This document shows positions 1-6,812 of a stretch of 15,070 nucleotides of DNA, piece after piece. The DNA lies in the NCBI GenBank assembly GCA_934658705.1, contig CAKUHP010000031.1:1-15070 (forward strand). The letters are read 5' to 3'. Under the pieces are notes generated by a model that saw only the letters and a list, made by a program, of their open reading frames with translations, was not told the origin of the DNA and searched no databases. The DNA is from an uncultured Collinsella sp. Lineage in GTDB: Bacteria; Actinomycetota; Coriobacteriia; Coriobacteriales; Coriobacteriaceae. Position 1 is the stretch's first letter. Each line of letters begins with the position of its first letter. A program made the translations under genes and the position numbers.

Positions 1-54
1 AACCTGCAACCCACTGATTACAAATCAGTTGCGCTACCGTTGCGCCACACTGGC
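1..54 (-). tRNA. tRNA-Thr(UGU), 3' part cut by window edge
   Basis: Read on the minus strand, the tRNA starts at base 54 with acceptor strand GCCAGTG. It continues with a D-arm (GCGC stem around AACGGTA), then an anticodon stem ACTGA/TCAGT closing the 7-base loop TTTGTAA. That places UGU at positions 34-36, reading ACA (Thr). The variable loop and the first half of the T-stem (GCAGG) follow before the window ends, so the T-loop and 3' acceptor strand are not visible. A Tyr (GUA) reading was rejected because it breaks the anticodon stem. Confidence 0.9.
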
Positions 55-84
55 ACACTTGGCGCTTTCGCGCGAAGTCAATTA

Positions 85-113
85 AGAATAATGGAATTGA
101 GAACGAGGCGCAA
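85..113 (-). promoter_or_regulatory. putative promoter of tRNA-Thr
   Basis: On the minus strand a -35-like TTGCGC (113-108) and a -10-like TATTCT (90-85) are separated by 17 bp. They lie about 30 bp upstream of the tRNA 5' end at 54. The match is partial (TTG in the -35, TAT--T in the -10), so this is a plausible sigma-A type promoter rather than a certain one. Confidence 0.4.
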
Positions 114-138
114 CAGGCCCTTCGACCGACCACATCTC

Positions 139-166
139 AAAACTATTCGTCAGAACGAATAGTTTT
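139..166 (-). terminator. 12-bp perfect hairpin, possible bidirectional terminator after rae1
   Basis: AAAACTATTCGT (139-150) is exactly complementary to ACGAATAGTTTT (155-166) across the tetraloop CAGA. The stem starts with AAAA and ends with TTTT on both strands, the layout of a weak bidirectional intrinsic terminator. It lies downstream of the last gene of the disA-rae1 operon and upstream of the tRNA-Thr promoter, so a role in separating the two transcripts is likely. Confidence 0.5.
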
Positions 167-173
167 ATCTGTT

Positions 174-203
174 CGCCAAAACGGAAAACCATTCGTTTTG
201 GCG
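174..203 (-). terminator. second hairpin downstream of rae1
   Basis: CGCCAAAACG (174-183) pairs perfectly with CGTTTTGGCG (194-203) around a 10-base loop. It is the first strong structure met by transcripts leaving rae1 (stop at 279). No U-tract follows on the minus strand, so it may act in 3'-end stabilisation or together with the hairpin at 139-166. Confidence 0.35.
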
Positions 204-209
204 ACGGGA

Positions 210-240
210 AACTTACAACCCACTGGTTACAAATCAGTTG
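210..240 (-). repeat. imperfect 31-bp copy of the tRNA-Thr anticodon/T-arm segment
   Basis: Bases 210-240 match bases 1-31 at 28 of 31 positions, in the same orientation. The copied part covers the anticodon arm, variable loop and start of the T-arm. Nothing resembling a D-arm or a paired acceptor stem flanks it: the bases 5' of it on the minus strand do not match, and the T-stem cannot close. It is therefore not a functional second tRNA. It may be an attachment-site-like scar or a decayed tandem duplicate. The first copy is cut by the window edge, so the true length of the repeat is unknown. Confidence 0.6.
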
Positions 241-278
241 GTTGGCCAATTGGGAAACCGGTCTCTAAGGATTCTCCC

Positions 279-956
279 CTACCTCCCGCGCAGGGCCTTG
301 AGCTTTGCCAAGGCCTCGGGGCTCAGGCGGCTGCCCAAGGTCATCTTAATCTGGGGCGCCTCCTCGGCCTCGTGCACGTCATTGTCGATCTGCTTGAGTT
401 CGTCCACCAGCATGCGACTCGAGATGCGCGTGACTCCCTTGCCCATGACGACGGCTTGGATCGTGCCGTCGCTCGACACCACGGAGCACGCGCGGCCTTC
501 CTCGCGAGCCTCGATGCAAAGCTTCTGCACCACGGTATCTGCCGAAACGCCCGTCGGCGAAAACTCGATGCGCACGCCACGGGCCGGTAGATTAGGGCGC
601 TCGCTGGAGATATTGCCCGCACCGTCGAACACGATCACGGCCTCGTAGCGGCCCTGGGCAAACGCCGCAACATCGTTGATGAGCGCGGTGCGCGCCATAT
701 CGTGGACGTCGCTGGAATACGGATCGTCGGAATGGTCGTACACGAGCTTTTCGTAGCGCGGCGTGCAGTGGATCACGTTGTAGCCGTCGACCACCAGCAG
801 CTCGGGCTTATTGGAGTGCACCGTCGAGACCGGGTCGGCGATGGCCTGCGCAAACGCATTGCCGCCCACGCCGTAGGTCGCGGCCGAAACGATCGGCTTG
901 GCAGAGCCTTCGCCAAAGCGCTTGGCCTTGGACTTGGCGCGGTTCTTCTTGGACAT
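279..956 (-). CDS. rae1: YacP/Rae1-family NYN-domain ribosome-associated endoribonuclease
   Basis: 225-residue protein with an NYN (PIN-like) nuclease fold. Visible motifs are LLVVDGYNVIH at 53-63 (acidic D57 and N60), VIVFDGAG at 107-114 (D111), GVSADTVVQ around A139-D140, and VVSSDGTIQ around D163. In Bacillus the homologue YacP, renamed Rae1, enters the ribosomal A-site and cleaves certain mRNAs during translation. That function is inferred here from family and position. The first 50 residues form a basic Lys/Arg-rich extension that makes it longer than the usual ~170 residues, possibly an RNA- or ribosome-binding tail. The start at 956 is preceded by GGGGGAGGAG, inside the end of rlmB. 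It is the last gene of the disA operon and follows rlmB by 3 bp, as in Firmicutes. Confidence 0.85.
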   Translation of the reverse strand: MSKKNRAKSKAKRFGEGSAKPIVSAATYGVGGNAFAQAIADPVSTVHSNKPELLVVDGYNVIHCTPRYEKLVYDHSDDPYSSDVHDMARTALINDVAAFAQGRYEAVIVFDGAGNISSERPNLPARGVRIEFSPTGVSADTVVQKLCIEAREEGRACSVVSSDGTIQAVVMGKGVTRISSRMLVDELKQIDNDVHEAEEAPQIKMTLGSRLSPEALAKLKALRGR

Positions 957-959
957 GCG

Positions 960-1880
960 CTACTCCTCCCCCATGAGCTCACCGGCGTTGCGGCGCAGCC
1001 ACTCAAAGCACAGCGCCGTGGTGGCCTGGGCAACATTGAGGCTCTCGGTCATGCCGCGCTGGGGAAGCTTGGTCAAAAAGTCGCATTTCTCGAGCACCAG
1101 GCGCGAGATGCCGTCGCCCTCGGAACCCATGACGAGTGCCACGCGGCCCTCGAATGGAGCATCCCAGCAGCTGCCCTCGGCATGCTCGGAAGCGCCGCCT
1201 ACCCAAAAGCCGGCGGCCTTGAGGTCGTCGAGCGCACGCGCAATGTTGGGAACCTGCGCGATGGGCAGGTGCATAACGGCACCGGCAGAAGTCTTGTAAC
1301 TGCCCACGGTCACACCGGCAGCGCGCTTGTTGGCGATGATGACACCGGCCGCGCCCACGACCTCGGCAGAACGCACGATCGCACCGAAGTTGCCATCGTC
1401 GGTCACATGGTCGAGCACGACGACGAGCGCCGGTCCGTCGCCTGCGCGGTCGAGGATGTCGGCGACGTCCGCATAGGGGAAGTTGCCTACCTCGAGCGCA
1501 ATGCCCTGGTGAGCGCCATGGCTCGACAGCGCATCGAGCTGCGCGCGCGGCACATACTTGATGCGCACGCCCGCGACGTTAAGGTCGTCGACCAGACGAG
1601 ACAGGGCGGCATCGCGCTCCCCGCCCTCGGCAATGAGCGCGCACTTGACGGGAAAACCGGTGCGCAGCGCCTCAGCGGCAGCACGGCGACCTTCGATAAA
1701 CTCGCCCTTGGGGACTTGAACGTTGTCGCGGCTGCGATCGCGCTGCGGACGCGCAGCCTGAGCCTGAGAGCGCTCGCGCTGACCCTTGGGAGCGGCAGCA
1801 CGGTCATTGCGGCGAATCGGACGCGAGCCAGAAGCAGCCTGCTTGCCTCCACGCGGTGCACGCTTGCGATTGTCGGCCAT
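960..1880 (-). CDS. rlmB: 23S rRNA (guanosine-2'-O-)-methyltransferase, RlmB/TrmH (SpoU) family
   Basis: 306 residues. About 55 basic, low-complexity N-terminal residues (Arg/Lys/Gln/Ala-rich) are followed by a substrate-binding domain (about 58-130, opening with EFIEGRRAAAEAL) and the SpoU methylase domain (about 150-300). Motif 1 is LDHVTDDGNFGAIVRSAE with N164 and R170. Motif 2 is LVMGSEGDGIS at 249-259. Motif 3 is ESLNVAQATTAL from 279. These form the trefoil-knot SAM site of 2'-O-ribose methylases. RlmB methylates a conserved 23S rRNA guanosine; the family also contains other rRNA and tRNA 2'-O methylases, so the exact target is inferred. AGGAGG lies 8 bases before ATG. It is separated from cysS by a structured 184-bp leader and runs 3 bp into rae1. 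Confidence 0.88.
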   Translation of the reverse strand: MADNRKRAPRGGKQAASGSRPIRRNDRAAAPKGQRERSQAQAARPQRDRSRDNVQVPKGEFIEGRRAAAEALRTGFPVKCALIAEGGERDAALSRLVDDLNVAGVRIKYVPRAQLDALSSHGAHQGIALEVGNFPYADVADILDRAGDGPALVVVLDHVTDDGNFGAIVRSAEVVGAAGVIIANKRAAGVTVGSYKTSAGAVMHLPIAQVPNIARALDDLKAAGFWVGGASEHAEGSCWDAPFEGRVALVMGSEGDGISRLVLEKCDFLTKLPQRGMTESLNVAQATTALCFEWLRRNAGELMGEE

Positions 1881-2064
1881 AGGGCGACCTCCTAAAACTA
1901 TTTCAAACGGGACAAAAGAAACGACCGCTTAAGACGAATAGCTCAAGCGGTCGGTACGGGTTTTCCAAGTGCCCGAGATCGCCGCGAAAGAGGAGAGACG
2001 CGTACTTGGGTACGCGAGCGACGGTTTGAACGGCAAGGTCGGGTGCTTGGGGAACCCGCTAGGA
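1881..2064 (-). other. structured cysS-rlmB spacer (rlmB leader)
   Basis: This is the only long gap in an otherwise packed operon. Read on the minus strand, it starts with a CGGGT/ACCCG hairpin. A perfect 7-bp hairpin follows (1999-2016, CGCGTAC/GTACGCG with loop CCAA). Then comes an ACTTGG segment complementary to CCAAGT at that hairpin's loop and 3' arm, then the terminator-like hairpin at 1922-1953. The last 30 bases hold the rlmB ribosome site. No ORF for the mini-RNase III (mrnC) found here in Bacillus is visible. T-box consensus elements were looked for and not found. Confidence 0.5.
1911..1953 (-). terminator. intrinsic terminator/attenuator between cysS and rlmB
   Basis: On the minus strand CGACCGCTT pairs perfectly with AAGCGGTCG (9 bp; 1945-1953 with 1922-1930). 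The 14-base loop is followed directly by the U-rich tract TTTCTTTT. It lies about 110 bases after the cysS stop and only ~30-40 bases before rlmB, which leaves little room for a new promoter. It therefore probably sets a partial-termination ratio or works as a regulated attenuator. Confidence 0.65.
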
Positions 2065-3531
2065 TTAGAGAGACTTAATACGGGTGCCGGCGGCTGTATC
2101 CTCGATCGTCAGACCCAGATCCTTGAGCTGCTCGCGGATGGCGTCGGCCAGATCCCAGTTCTTAGCGGCACGGGCCTCGGCGCGAGCCTCGAGAATCTTG
2201 GCGGCAGCCTCGTCCACGTCGTCGCCCGTGTAGGCAACCAGACCGGCGGCAACACCCAGCAGGCCCAAAGGCAGCTCGACCTTGGGCTCGGGAAGCTCAA
2301 CACCAAAGGTGTCGAGCAGCTCGGCCAGCGTGTCGGCGGCGGCCAGGGCAGCGGCCTTGTCGGCAGCGTCGCCGGCCTGCTCCAGGTACTGGTTGCACTC
2401 GGTCACGAAGCCAAAGACGGCACCCATAGCGCCAGCGGTGTTAAAGTCGTCGTCCATGCACTCCTTAAAGGCGGCACGGGCCTCGGCGGCCTTGGCGGCA
2501 AACGCCTCGGCAGCGGCTTCATCAGCAGCGGCCGTCGCGTGGTTCGCGGCCCAGCGCAGGTTCTCGACCGTACCGGCAATGCGCGTGAGCGAGTTCTCGG
2601 CACCCTCCAGGCGCTCCCAAGAGAAATCGAGCGGCGAGCGATAGCTCGTCTGCAGCATCAGCAGGCGCAGGGCGGCAGCGGAGTGCTGCTCGAGCACCTC
2701 GGCCAGCGTAAAGAAGTTGCCGAGCGACTTGGACATCTTCTCGCCGTCGACCAGCAGCATGCCCGTGTGCATCCAGGTGTTGGAGAAGCCCTGGTGCCAG
2801 GCGCAGGTGGCCTGGGCGCACTCGTTTTCGTGATGCGGGAAGGCAAGGTCGGAACCGCCGCCGTGGATATCGATCGGGGTACCCAGGTAGCGGTGCACCA
2901 TGGCGGCGCACTCGGTGTGCCAACCGGGACGGCCCTCGCCCCAGGGGCTCGGCCAGCTAGGCTCGCCAGGCTTGGCGGCCTTCCACAGGGCAAAGTCGAG
3001 CGGGTCGTTCTTGTCCTCGTTCTCCTCGATGCGCGCGCCCACCATCAGGTCGTCGATGTTGCGGCCCGAGACCTGACCGTAGTTGGGATCGCTGCGCACG
3101 GCAAAGTACACGTCGCCGTTATCGGCGGCATAGGCATGGCCCTGCTCGATGAGCGTCTTGATCATGGCGATCATGGGGCCGATCTCCTTGGTGGCGCGGG
3201 GGCGCACATCGGGATCGAGCACGTTGGCGGCACGCATGACGCCGATGAACTTGTCGGAGAACTCCGTGGCGACCTCGGCGGCCGTGCGGCCCTGCTCGTT
3301 GGCGCGCTTGATGATCTTGTCATCGACATCGGTGAGGTTCTGGGCAAACGTGACCTTGTAGCCACTCGCGATGAGCCAGCGGCGGATCACGTCGAAGCTG
3401 ATGAACGTGCGGGCGTTGCCGATGTGGATGTTGTCGTAGACCGTGGGGCCGCACACGTACATGCGGACCTTGCCGGACTCGATAGGCTGGAACTCTTCCT
3501 TTTTATGGGTAGCGCTGTTGTAGATACGCAT
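2065..3531 (-). CDS. cysS: cysteinyl-tRNA synthetase
   Basis: 488 residues, a normal length. It is a class I synthetase that charges tRNA-Cys with cysteine using ATP in the cytosol. It has the CysRS form of the HIGH motif, HIGN at 36-39, and KMSKS at 265-269. The zinc set that discriminates cysteine is complete: C27, C208 (WHTEC), H233 and E237 (PHHENE). The catalytic domain spans about 20-310, followed by a helical DALR-type anticodon-binding domain rich in Ala/Glu, and a C-terminal segment. The start at 3531 is fixed by AAGGAG, which overlaps the end of ispF with a 3-bp gap, so translation is probably coupled. Its neighbours (ispD-ispF upstream, rlmB-rae1 downstream) match the Firmicutes order, but gltX and cysE are missing. 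Confidence 0.97.
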   Translation of the reverse strand: MRIYNSATHKKEEFQPIESGKVRMYVCGPTVYDNIHIGNARTFISFDVIRRWLIASGYKVTFAQNLTDVDDKIIKRANEQGRTAAEVATEFSDKFIGVMRAANVLDPDVRPRATKEIGPMIAMIKTLIEQGHAYAADNGDVYFAVRSDPNYGQVSGRNIDDLMVGARIEENEDKNDPLDFALWKAAKPGEPSWPSPWGEGRPGWHTECAAMVHRYLGTPIDIHGGGSDLAFPHHENECAQATCAWHQGFSNTWMHTGMLLVDGEKMSKSLGNFFTLAEVLEQHSAAALRLLMLQTSYRSPLDFSWERLEGAENSLTRIAGTVENLRWAANHATAAADEAAAEAFAAKAAEARAAFKECMDDDFNTAGAMGAVFGFVTECNQYLEQAGDAADKAAALAAADTLAELLDTFGVELPEPKVELPLGLLGVAAGLVAYTGDDVDEAAAKILEARAEARAAKNWDLADAIREQLKDLGLTIEDTAAGTRIKSL

Positions 3532-3534
3532 TCG

Positions 3535-4029
3535 TTACTCCTTAACGGTTTTCTGTAGCAGGCAGACGGCCCAGGCGCCGATTCCCTCGCCCTGGCCTTC
3601 CCAGCCGAGCTTTTCGGTCGTGGTGGCGGCGACGCCTACGTTTTCGACGTCAACGCCCAGGGCATGGGCAAGGTTGGCGCGCATGGCATCGCGGTGCGGG
3701 GTGATCTTGGGCTGCTGGCAGGCAATGGTGCAATCGGCATCGACAAACTCAAAGCCGAGCTCGCGCGCATAGTCCATCACGCGGGCAAGCAGCACCATCG
3801 AATCGGCGCCCTCGTAGGCGGGATCGGTGTCGGGGAACAGCTTACCGATGTCTCCCCCACGACAGGCGCCCAGAATGGCATCGGCCAGGGCATGCGCGAG
3901 CACATCGGCATCCGAGTGGCCCAGCAGGCCGCGCTCGTAGGGAATGTCGACCCCGCCGATGATACATCGACGCCCCTCCACCAGACGGTGGACGTCGTAG
4001 CCGTGGCCAATGCGCAGGTTACTGAACAT
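3535..4029 (-). CDS. ispF: 2-C-methyl-D-erythritol 2,4-cyclodiphosphate synthase
   Basis: 164 residues, normal for IspF. The enzyme converts CDP-ME 2-phosphate to the cyclodiphosphate MEcPP, releasing CMP, in the non-mevalonate (MEP) isoprenoid pathway. The signature GHGYDVHR lies at 8-15 with metal ligands D12 and H14. The third ligand is H46 in GHSDADVLAH. The C-terminal TTTEKLGWEGQGEGI segment is the conserved nucleotide-binding loop. It starts inside the last codons of ispD (11-bp overlap) and ends 3 bp before cysS. The pairing with ispD is a consecutive-pathway operon. A GAGAGG ribosome site lies inside ispD. Confidence 0.97.
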   Translation of the reverse strand: MFSNLRIGHGYDVHRLVEGRRCIIGGVDIPYERGLLGHSDADVLAHALADAILGACRGGDIGKLFPDTDPAYEGADSMVLLARVMDYARELGFEFVDADCTIACQQPKITPHRDAMRANLAHALGVDVENVGVAATTTEKLGWEGQGEGIGAWAVCLLQKTVKE

Positions 4030-4747
4030 GGGGAAGGTCCTCTCCCTCGGCCATGCGGCCGAGCAGAATCGCGGTTACGGGACGCAGGTCCTCGGGCACC
4101 GTTACCTTAAGGTTATCGCGCGGGCTCTGGACACAGCGAACACGTCCGCCCATGCGCTCGACCAGCGACGAATCATCGGTGCCGATAAAGCCCTCGGCAA
4201 TGGCTGCAGCATGGGCGCGCTTCATGGCGTCGACGCTAAAGATCTGCGGCGTCTGCGCGGCCCAATAGAGCTCGCGCGGCGGCGTCTCGACGATATTTTC
4301 GCCGTCAACAATCTTGAGCGTGTCGATTGCGGGCTGTCCGCAGACGACACCGTCGAGGGCGCGGTCGCTCACGAGCACGTCGATAGCATGGTCGATGGCC
4401 TCGGTGGTAATGAGCGGACGGGCGCCGTCGTGGATAGCGACATATTCAAAGCCCGCCGGCACCGCGTGCACGCCGGCACGGGTGGAATCCTGACGGGTAT
4501 CGCCGGCATCGGCGAAGCTGATGGGCGTGTCGTAGTCAAACGGATCGATGGCCAGACGGCGCATCTCGGCACGACGCTCGGCAGGGCACACCACCACGAT
4601 GTGGCCGACCTTGTCGCTACGGTCGAACGCGCGGATGGACCAACTCATAAGCGGACGGCCCGCCACGTTAACGAGCTGCTTGCCGCCGGGGTTGCCAAAG
4701 CGCTGGCCGCTGCCACCGGCAACGACCACGGCGCATACGGGCGCCAT
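4019..4747 (-). CDS. ispD: 2-C-methyl-D-erythritol 4-phosphate cytidylyltransferase
   Basis: 242 residues. It transfers CMP from CTP to MEP to give CDP-ME, two pathway steps before IspF; the intervening kinase gene ispE is not in the window. The CTP-binding loop AGGSGQRFG spans 10-18 with catalytic K23. TRQDS follows at 84-88, then HDGARP at 106-111, and GTDDSS at 189-194. All are hallmarks of the IspD nucleotidyltransferase fold. The ATG shares its A with the TAA stop of disA (TAATG), so translation is likely coupled to disA. The last 11 bp overlap ispF. Confidence 0.96.
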   Translation of the reverse strand: MAPVCAVVVAGGSGQRFGNPGGKQLVNVAGRPLMSWSIRAFDRSDKVGHIVVVCPAERRAEMRRLAIDPFDYDTPISFADAGDTRQDSTRAGVHAVPAGFEYVAIHDGARPLITTEAIDHAIDVLVSDRALDGVVCGQPAIDTLKIVDGENIVETPPRELYWAAQTPQIFSVDAMKRAHAAAIAEGFIGTDDSSLVERMGGRVRCVQSPRDNLKVTVPEDLRPVTAILLGRMAEGEDLPHVQ

Positions 4748-5814
4748 TATGCATTCCCCTGTTTGGTGCCCTTCATGCGGTACAGGGAGTCCGCAAGAAT
4801 GGCGGGGTTGTTGACGCCAAAATCACCCAGACGCTCGGGGTCCTCGCTGATGTCGTCCATGAGCTCCTGCAGCGAACCGTACTCGTCGACGATCTTTTCG
4901 GCCACGCCGTCGCGCACGACAGACACGCGCGAAAGCGTGCGCAGGCCCAGCGGCGTCATGACGGAGTCCTCGTCCAGGTCGTCGTAGCCCAGAACCGCCG
5001 CCACGTGCTGCGGATCGGACAGGTCCTTAGGCGTCATGCGAGCGAGCTCGGCGCGGATCTTCTCGGCGTTGGCCTCAGAGGAATCGCTTGCGTAGTCGCG
5101 GATCATCAGGTCGTATTCGGTATCCATGCTGGAACCCGCGAGCTGCTCGAGCTGCATCTGCACGAGCTTGCCCTGGTTGCCCAGCTTGACGATGCAATCC
5201 TTAAGCTCGGTCTTTGCCTGTTGCATAATCTCGAAGCTCGAGAAAATGCCGGTGATGTCGGCGAGCGTGACGTAGTCGTCGAGCTCGAGGGCCGTCAGGC
5301 GCAGCAGGGAGCGGTCGAGCGACTGACGGGTGGTCTGGAGCGTGGCGACGAGCTGGTTGACCGAGCTCATGATGGTAGTGACGGGCTGGATCTCGTAGCT
5401 CTTGCCGTGGACGTACACGTTGACGACGGCACGGCGGGCCGAGACCGAGATTACGATGGCGTCGGTGAGCACCGACATGCGAGCGGCGGTGCGGTGACGC
5501 ATACCCGTCTCGCTCGTGGCGAGCGAGGGATCGGGGTTGAGGTGAAAGTTGGCGCGCAGGATCTGGGTGAGGTCGCCGTCGATGACGATGGCGCCGTCCA
5601 TCTTGGAAAGCTCGAACAGGCGGTTCGAGGTGAACGAAATGTTGAGCGGGAAGCCGTCGTTGCCGGCAGCGAGCACGTTTTCGGTGTCGCCGACGCAGAT
5701 GAGGGCGCCCAGGTGACCGGCAATGATCATGTCGAGGGCGGTGCGGATCGGCTGACCAGGTGCTGTCAGACGAATGGCCTGTTCCATACGCTTTTGCAGC
5801 TCGTTCTTATCCAA
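4747..5814 (-). CDS. disA: DNA integrity scanning protein, diadenylate cyclase (c-di-AMP synthase)
   Basis: 355 residues, typical for DisA. The N-terminal DAC domain (about 1-145) has the catalytic DGA at 73-75 and RHRT at 106-109, needed to join two ATP into c-di-AMP. A helical spine (about 150-285) and a C-terminal helix-hairpin-helix DNA-binding domain (about 290-350) complete the octameric DisA architecture that scans branched DNA. The start is TTG (5814-5812), the only plausible in-frame start: GGGAG lies 7 bases upstream and an in-frame stop lies not far 5'. A weak start could keep c-di-AMP synthase low. It is the first gene of the minus-strand operon. RadA, its usual upstream partner, is absent. 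No convincing promoter was recognised upstream. Confidence 0.96.
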   Translation of the reverse strand: MDKNELQKRMEQAIRLTAPGQPIRTALDMIIAGHLGALICVGDTENVLAAGNDGFPLNISFTSNRLFELSKMDGAIVIDGDLTQILRANFHLNPDPSLATSETGMRHRTAARMSVLTDAIVISVSARRAVVNVYVHGKSYEIQPVTTIMSSVNQLVATLQTTRQSLDRSLLRLTALELDDYVTLADITGIFSSFEIMQQAKTELKDCIVKLGNQGKLVQMQLEQLAGSSMDTEYDLMIRDYASDSSEANAEKIRAELARMTPKDLSDPQHVAAVLGYDDLDEDSVMTPLGLRTLSRVSVVRDGVAEKIVDEYGSLQELMDDISEDPERLGDFGVNNPAILADSLYRMKGTKQGNA

Positions 5815-5975
5815 GGCATCGCTCCCATCGCATACGCTCCATAAACGCTAAATAGTTTCTCACGGTTTGCTCCCGCGGCGGCCATGAAATCCGATGCTTA
5901 CAGAATGAGCGAACACAGCCGAGAGCCCCATCCCAAATGAGCTGCTTATGTGGTAGCATCGGGGTTCACATAAAT

Positions 5976-6068
5976 GAGGGAGTAGTCGCGTGACCGGGTT
6001 CGCCTCCGGTAGCGCGGCAAGTCAACATACTGGCCGAAACGGTCTGGCTTGCCTTAATGAACGAGACT
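5976..6068 (+). promoter_or_regulatory. yybP-ykoY (manganese) riboswitch aptamer
   Basis: The conserved yybP-ykoY elements appear in order: GAGGGAGTAG (5976-5985), TCAACATACT (6022-6031) and ATGAACGAGACT (6057-6068), with a hairpin between each pair. This RNA binds Mn2+ in the loop-loop contact between its two helical legs. The last element is also the 5' arm of the terminator at 6065-6102, so ligand-bound and terminated folds exclude each other. Mn2+ binding should therefore allow read-through into mntP, a Mn2+ exporter, which is the logical partner. Exact aptamer ends are approximate. A TAGCAT at 5954-5959 could be the -10, but no -35 is clear. Confidence 0.93.
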
Positions 6069-6108
6069 CGTGGTTGTGCGCGCAACGCGTACGCCACGGG
6101 TCTTTTTT
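6065..6108 (+). terminator. riboswitch-controlled intrinsic terminator
   Basis: GACTCGTGG (6065-6073) pairs with CCACGGGTC (6094-6102), 9 bp with one G-U, followed by six T (6103-6108). The 5' arm overlaps the conserved 3' end of the aptamer. This is the expression platform of a transcriptional on-switch. Confidence 0.88.
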
Positions 6109-6132
6109 GTTGCTCCCCCACTAGAGGTACAC

Positions 6133-6146
6133 GCGGGTTCGCCCGC
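6133..6146 (+). promoter_or_regulatory. small UUCG hairpin before the mntP ribosome site
   Basis: GCGGG (6133-6137) and CCCGC (6142-6146) pair around a TTCG tetraloop, four bases before the AGGGAG ribosome site. It may tune translation or protect the 5' end of the read-through mRNA. This is an inference only. Confidence 0.35.
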
Positions 6147-6163
6147 AAGAAGGGAGCCAAACC

Positions 6164-6742
6164 ATGGGACTCGCCGAGCTCGTATTGCTCGCCATCGGCC
6201 TTTCGATGGATGCCTTTGCCGTATCCATCTGCAAGGGCCTTGGCATGAAGAAAATCAACCTTAAGGTCGCCGTGGTGCTCGGCCTGTTCTTTGGCGGATT
6301 CCAGGCCGGCATGCCCGTAATCGGCTGGGCACTCGGCAGCCAATTCTTAGGGATCATCGGCCCCATCGACCATTGGATCGCCTTTATCCTGCTCGCCTTC
6401 ATCGGCGGCAAGATGCTGTGGGAGGCCTTTACCGAGGGCGAGGACGAAGGCGACGGCAAGGACGCCGAGAAGATCGACCTAGGAGAATACCTGATCCTGG
6501 CTATCGCCACCTCGATCGACGCTCTGGCCGTGGGCATCTCGTTTGCCGCGCTCTCAGTCGACATCGTCCCCGCCGTGTCGCTCATTGGCATCACGACCTT
6601 TGTCTTCTCCGTTGCCGGCGTAGCAATCGGTCACACCTTCGGCTCGCGCTACGAAAAACCCGCCACTATCGTGGGCGGCGGCGTGCTCATCCTCATCGGG
6701 CTCAAGATCTTGCTTGAGCACCTGGGAATTTTGATGTTGTAA
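6164..6742 (+). CDS. mntP: manganese efflux pump MntP
   Basis: 192 residues, the family length. It is an inner-membrane Mn2+ exporter built from two homologous three-helix halves. The paired acidic motifs are SMDAFAVS around D16 (first half) and TSIDALAVG around D119 (second half). A charged cytoplasmic loop (EGEDEGDGKDAEK, about 91-103) separates the halves. The start at 6164 is supported by AAGGGAG 7 bases upstream and by MGLAELVLLAIGLSMDAF opening directly into the first helix. It is controlled by the Mn2+ riboswitch just upstream and ends in its own hairpin terminator at 6779-6812. Divergent from disA and apparently monocistronic. Confidence 0.96.
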   Translation: MGLAELVLLAIGLSMDAFAVSICKGLGMKKINLKVAVVLGLFFGGFQAGMPVIGWALGSQFLGIIGPIDHWIAFILLAFIGGKMLWEAFTEGEDEGDGKDAEKIDLGEYLILAIATSIDALAVGISFAALSVDIVPAVSLIGITTFVFSVAGVAIGHTFGSRYEKPATIVGGGVLILIGLKILLEHLGILML

Positions 6743-6778
6743 CGCCCAAACCCAATCGCTCAAAACTCAACGCCAGCC

Positions 6779-6812
6779 AAGGCCTCGTGCAGAGTTTTGC
6801 ATGAGGCCTTTT
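6779..6812 (+). terminator. mntP intrinsic terminator overlapping the hipBA operator
   Basis: AAGGCCTCGTGCA (6779-6791) pairs with TGCATGAGGCCTT (6798-6810), 13 bp with one G-U, loop GAGTTT, ending in TTTT (6809-6812). The hairpin contains one complete copy of the 17-bp element repeated in the hipB operator, so terminator and operator share the same bases. Confidence 0.75.

Noticed and set aside
210..270. Second functional tRNA-Thr
   Set aside because: The D-arm, T-stem and acceptor stem cannot form; only the anticodon/T-arm segment is similar.
702..1895. 397-codon plus-strand frame over rlmB and rae1
   Set aside because: Antisense shadow of two genes with intact catalytic motifs.
1881..2064. 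T-box riboswitch before rlmB
   Set aside because: No GGGTGG-type T-box or specifier-loop pattern found, and rlmB is not a usual T-box target.
1969..3558. 529-codon open frame on the plus strand opposite cysS
   Set aside because: Antisense shadow of a complete cysteinyl-tRNA synthetase; Gly/Leu/Val-rich with no family resemblance.
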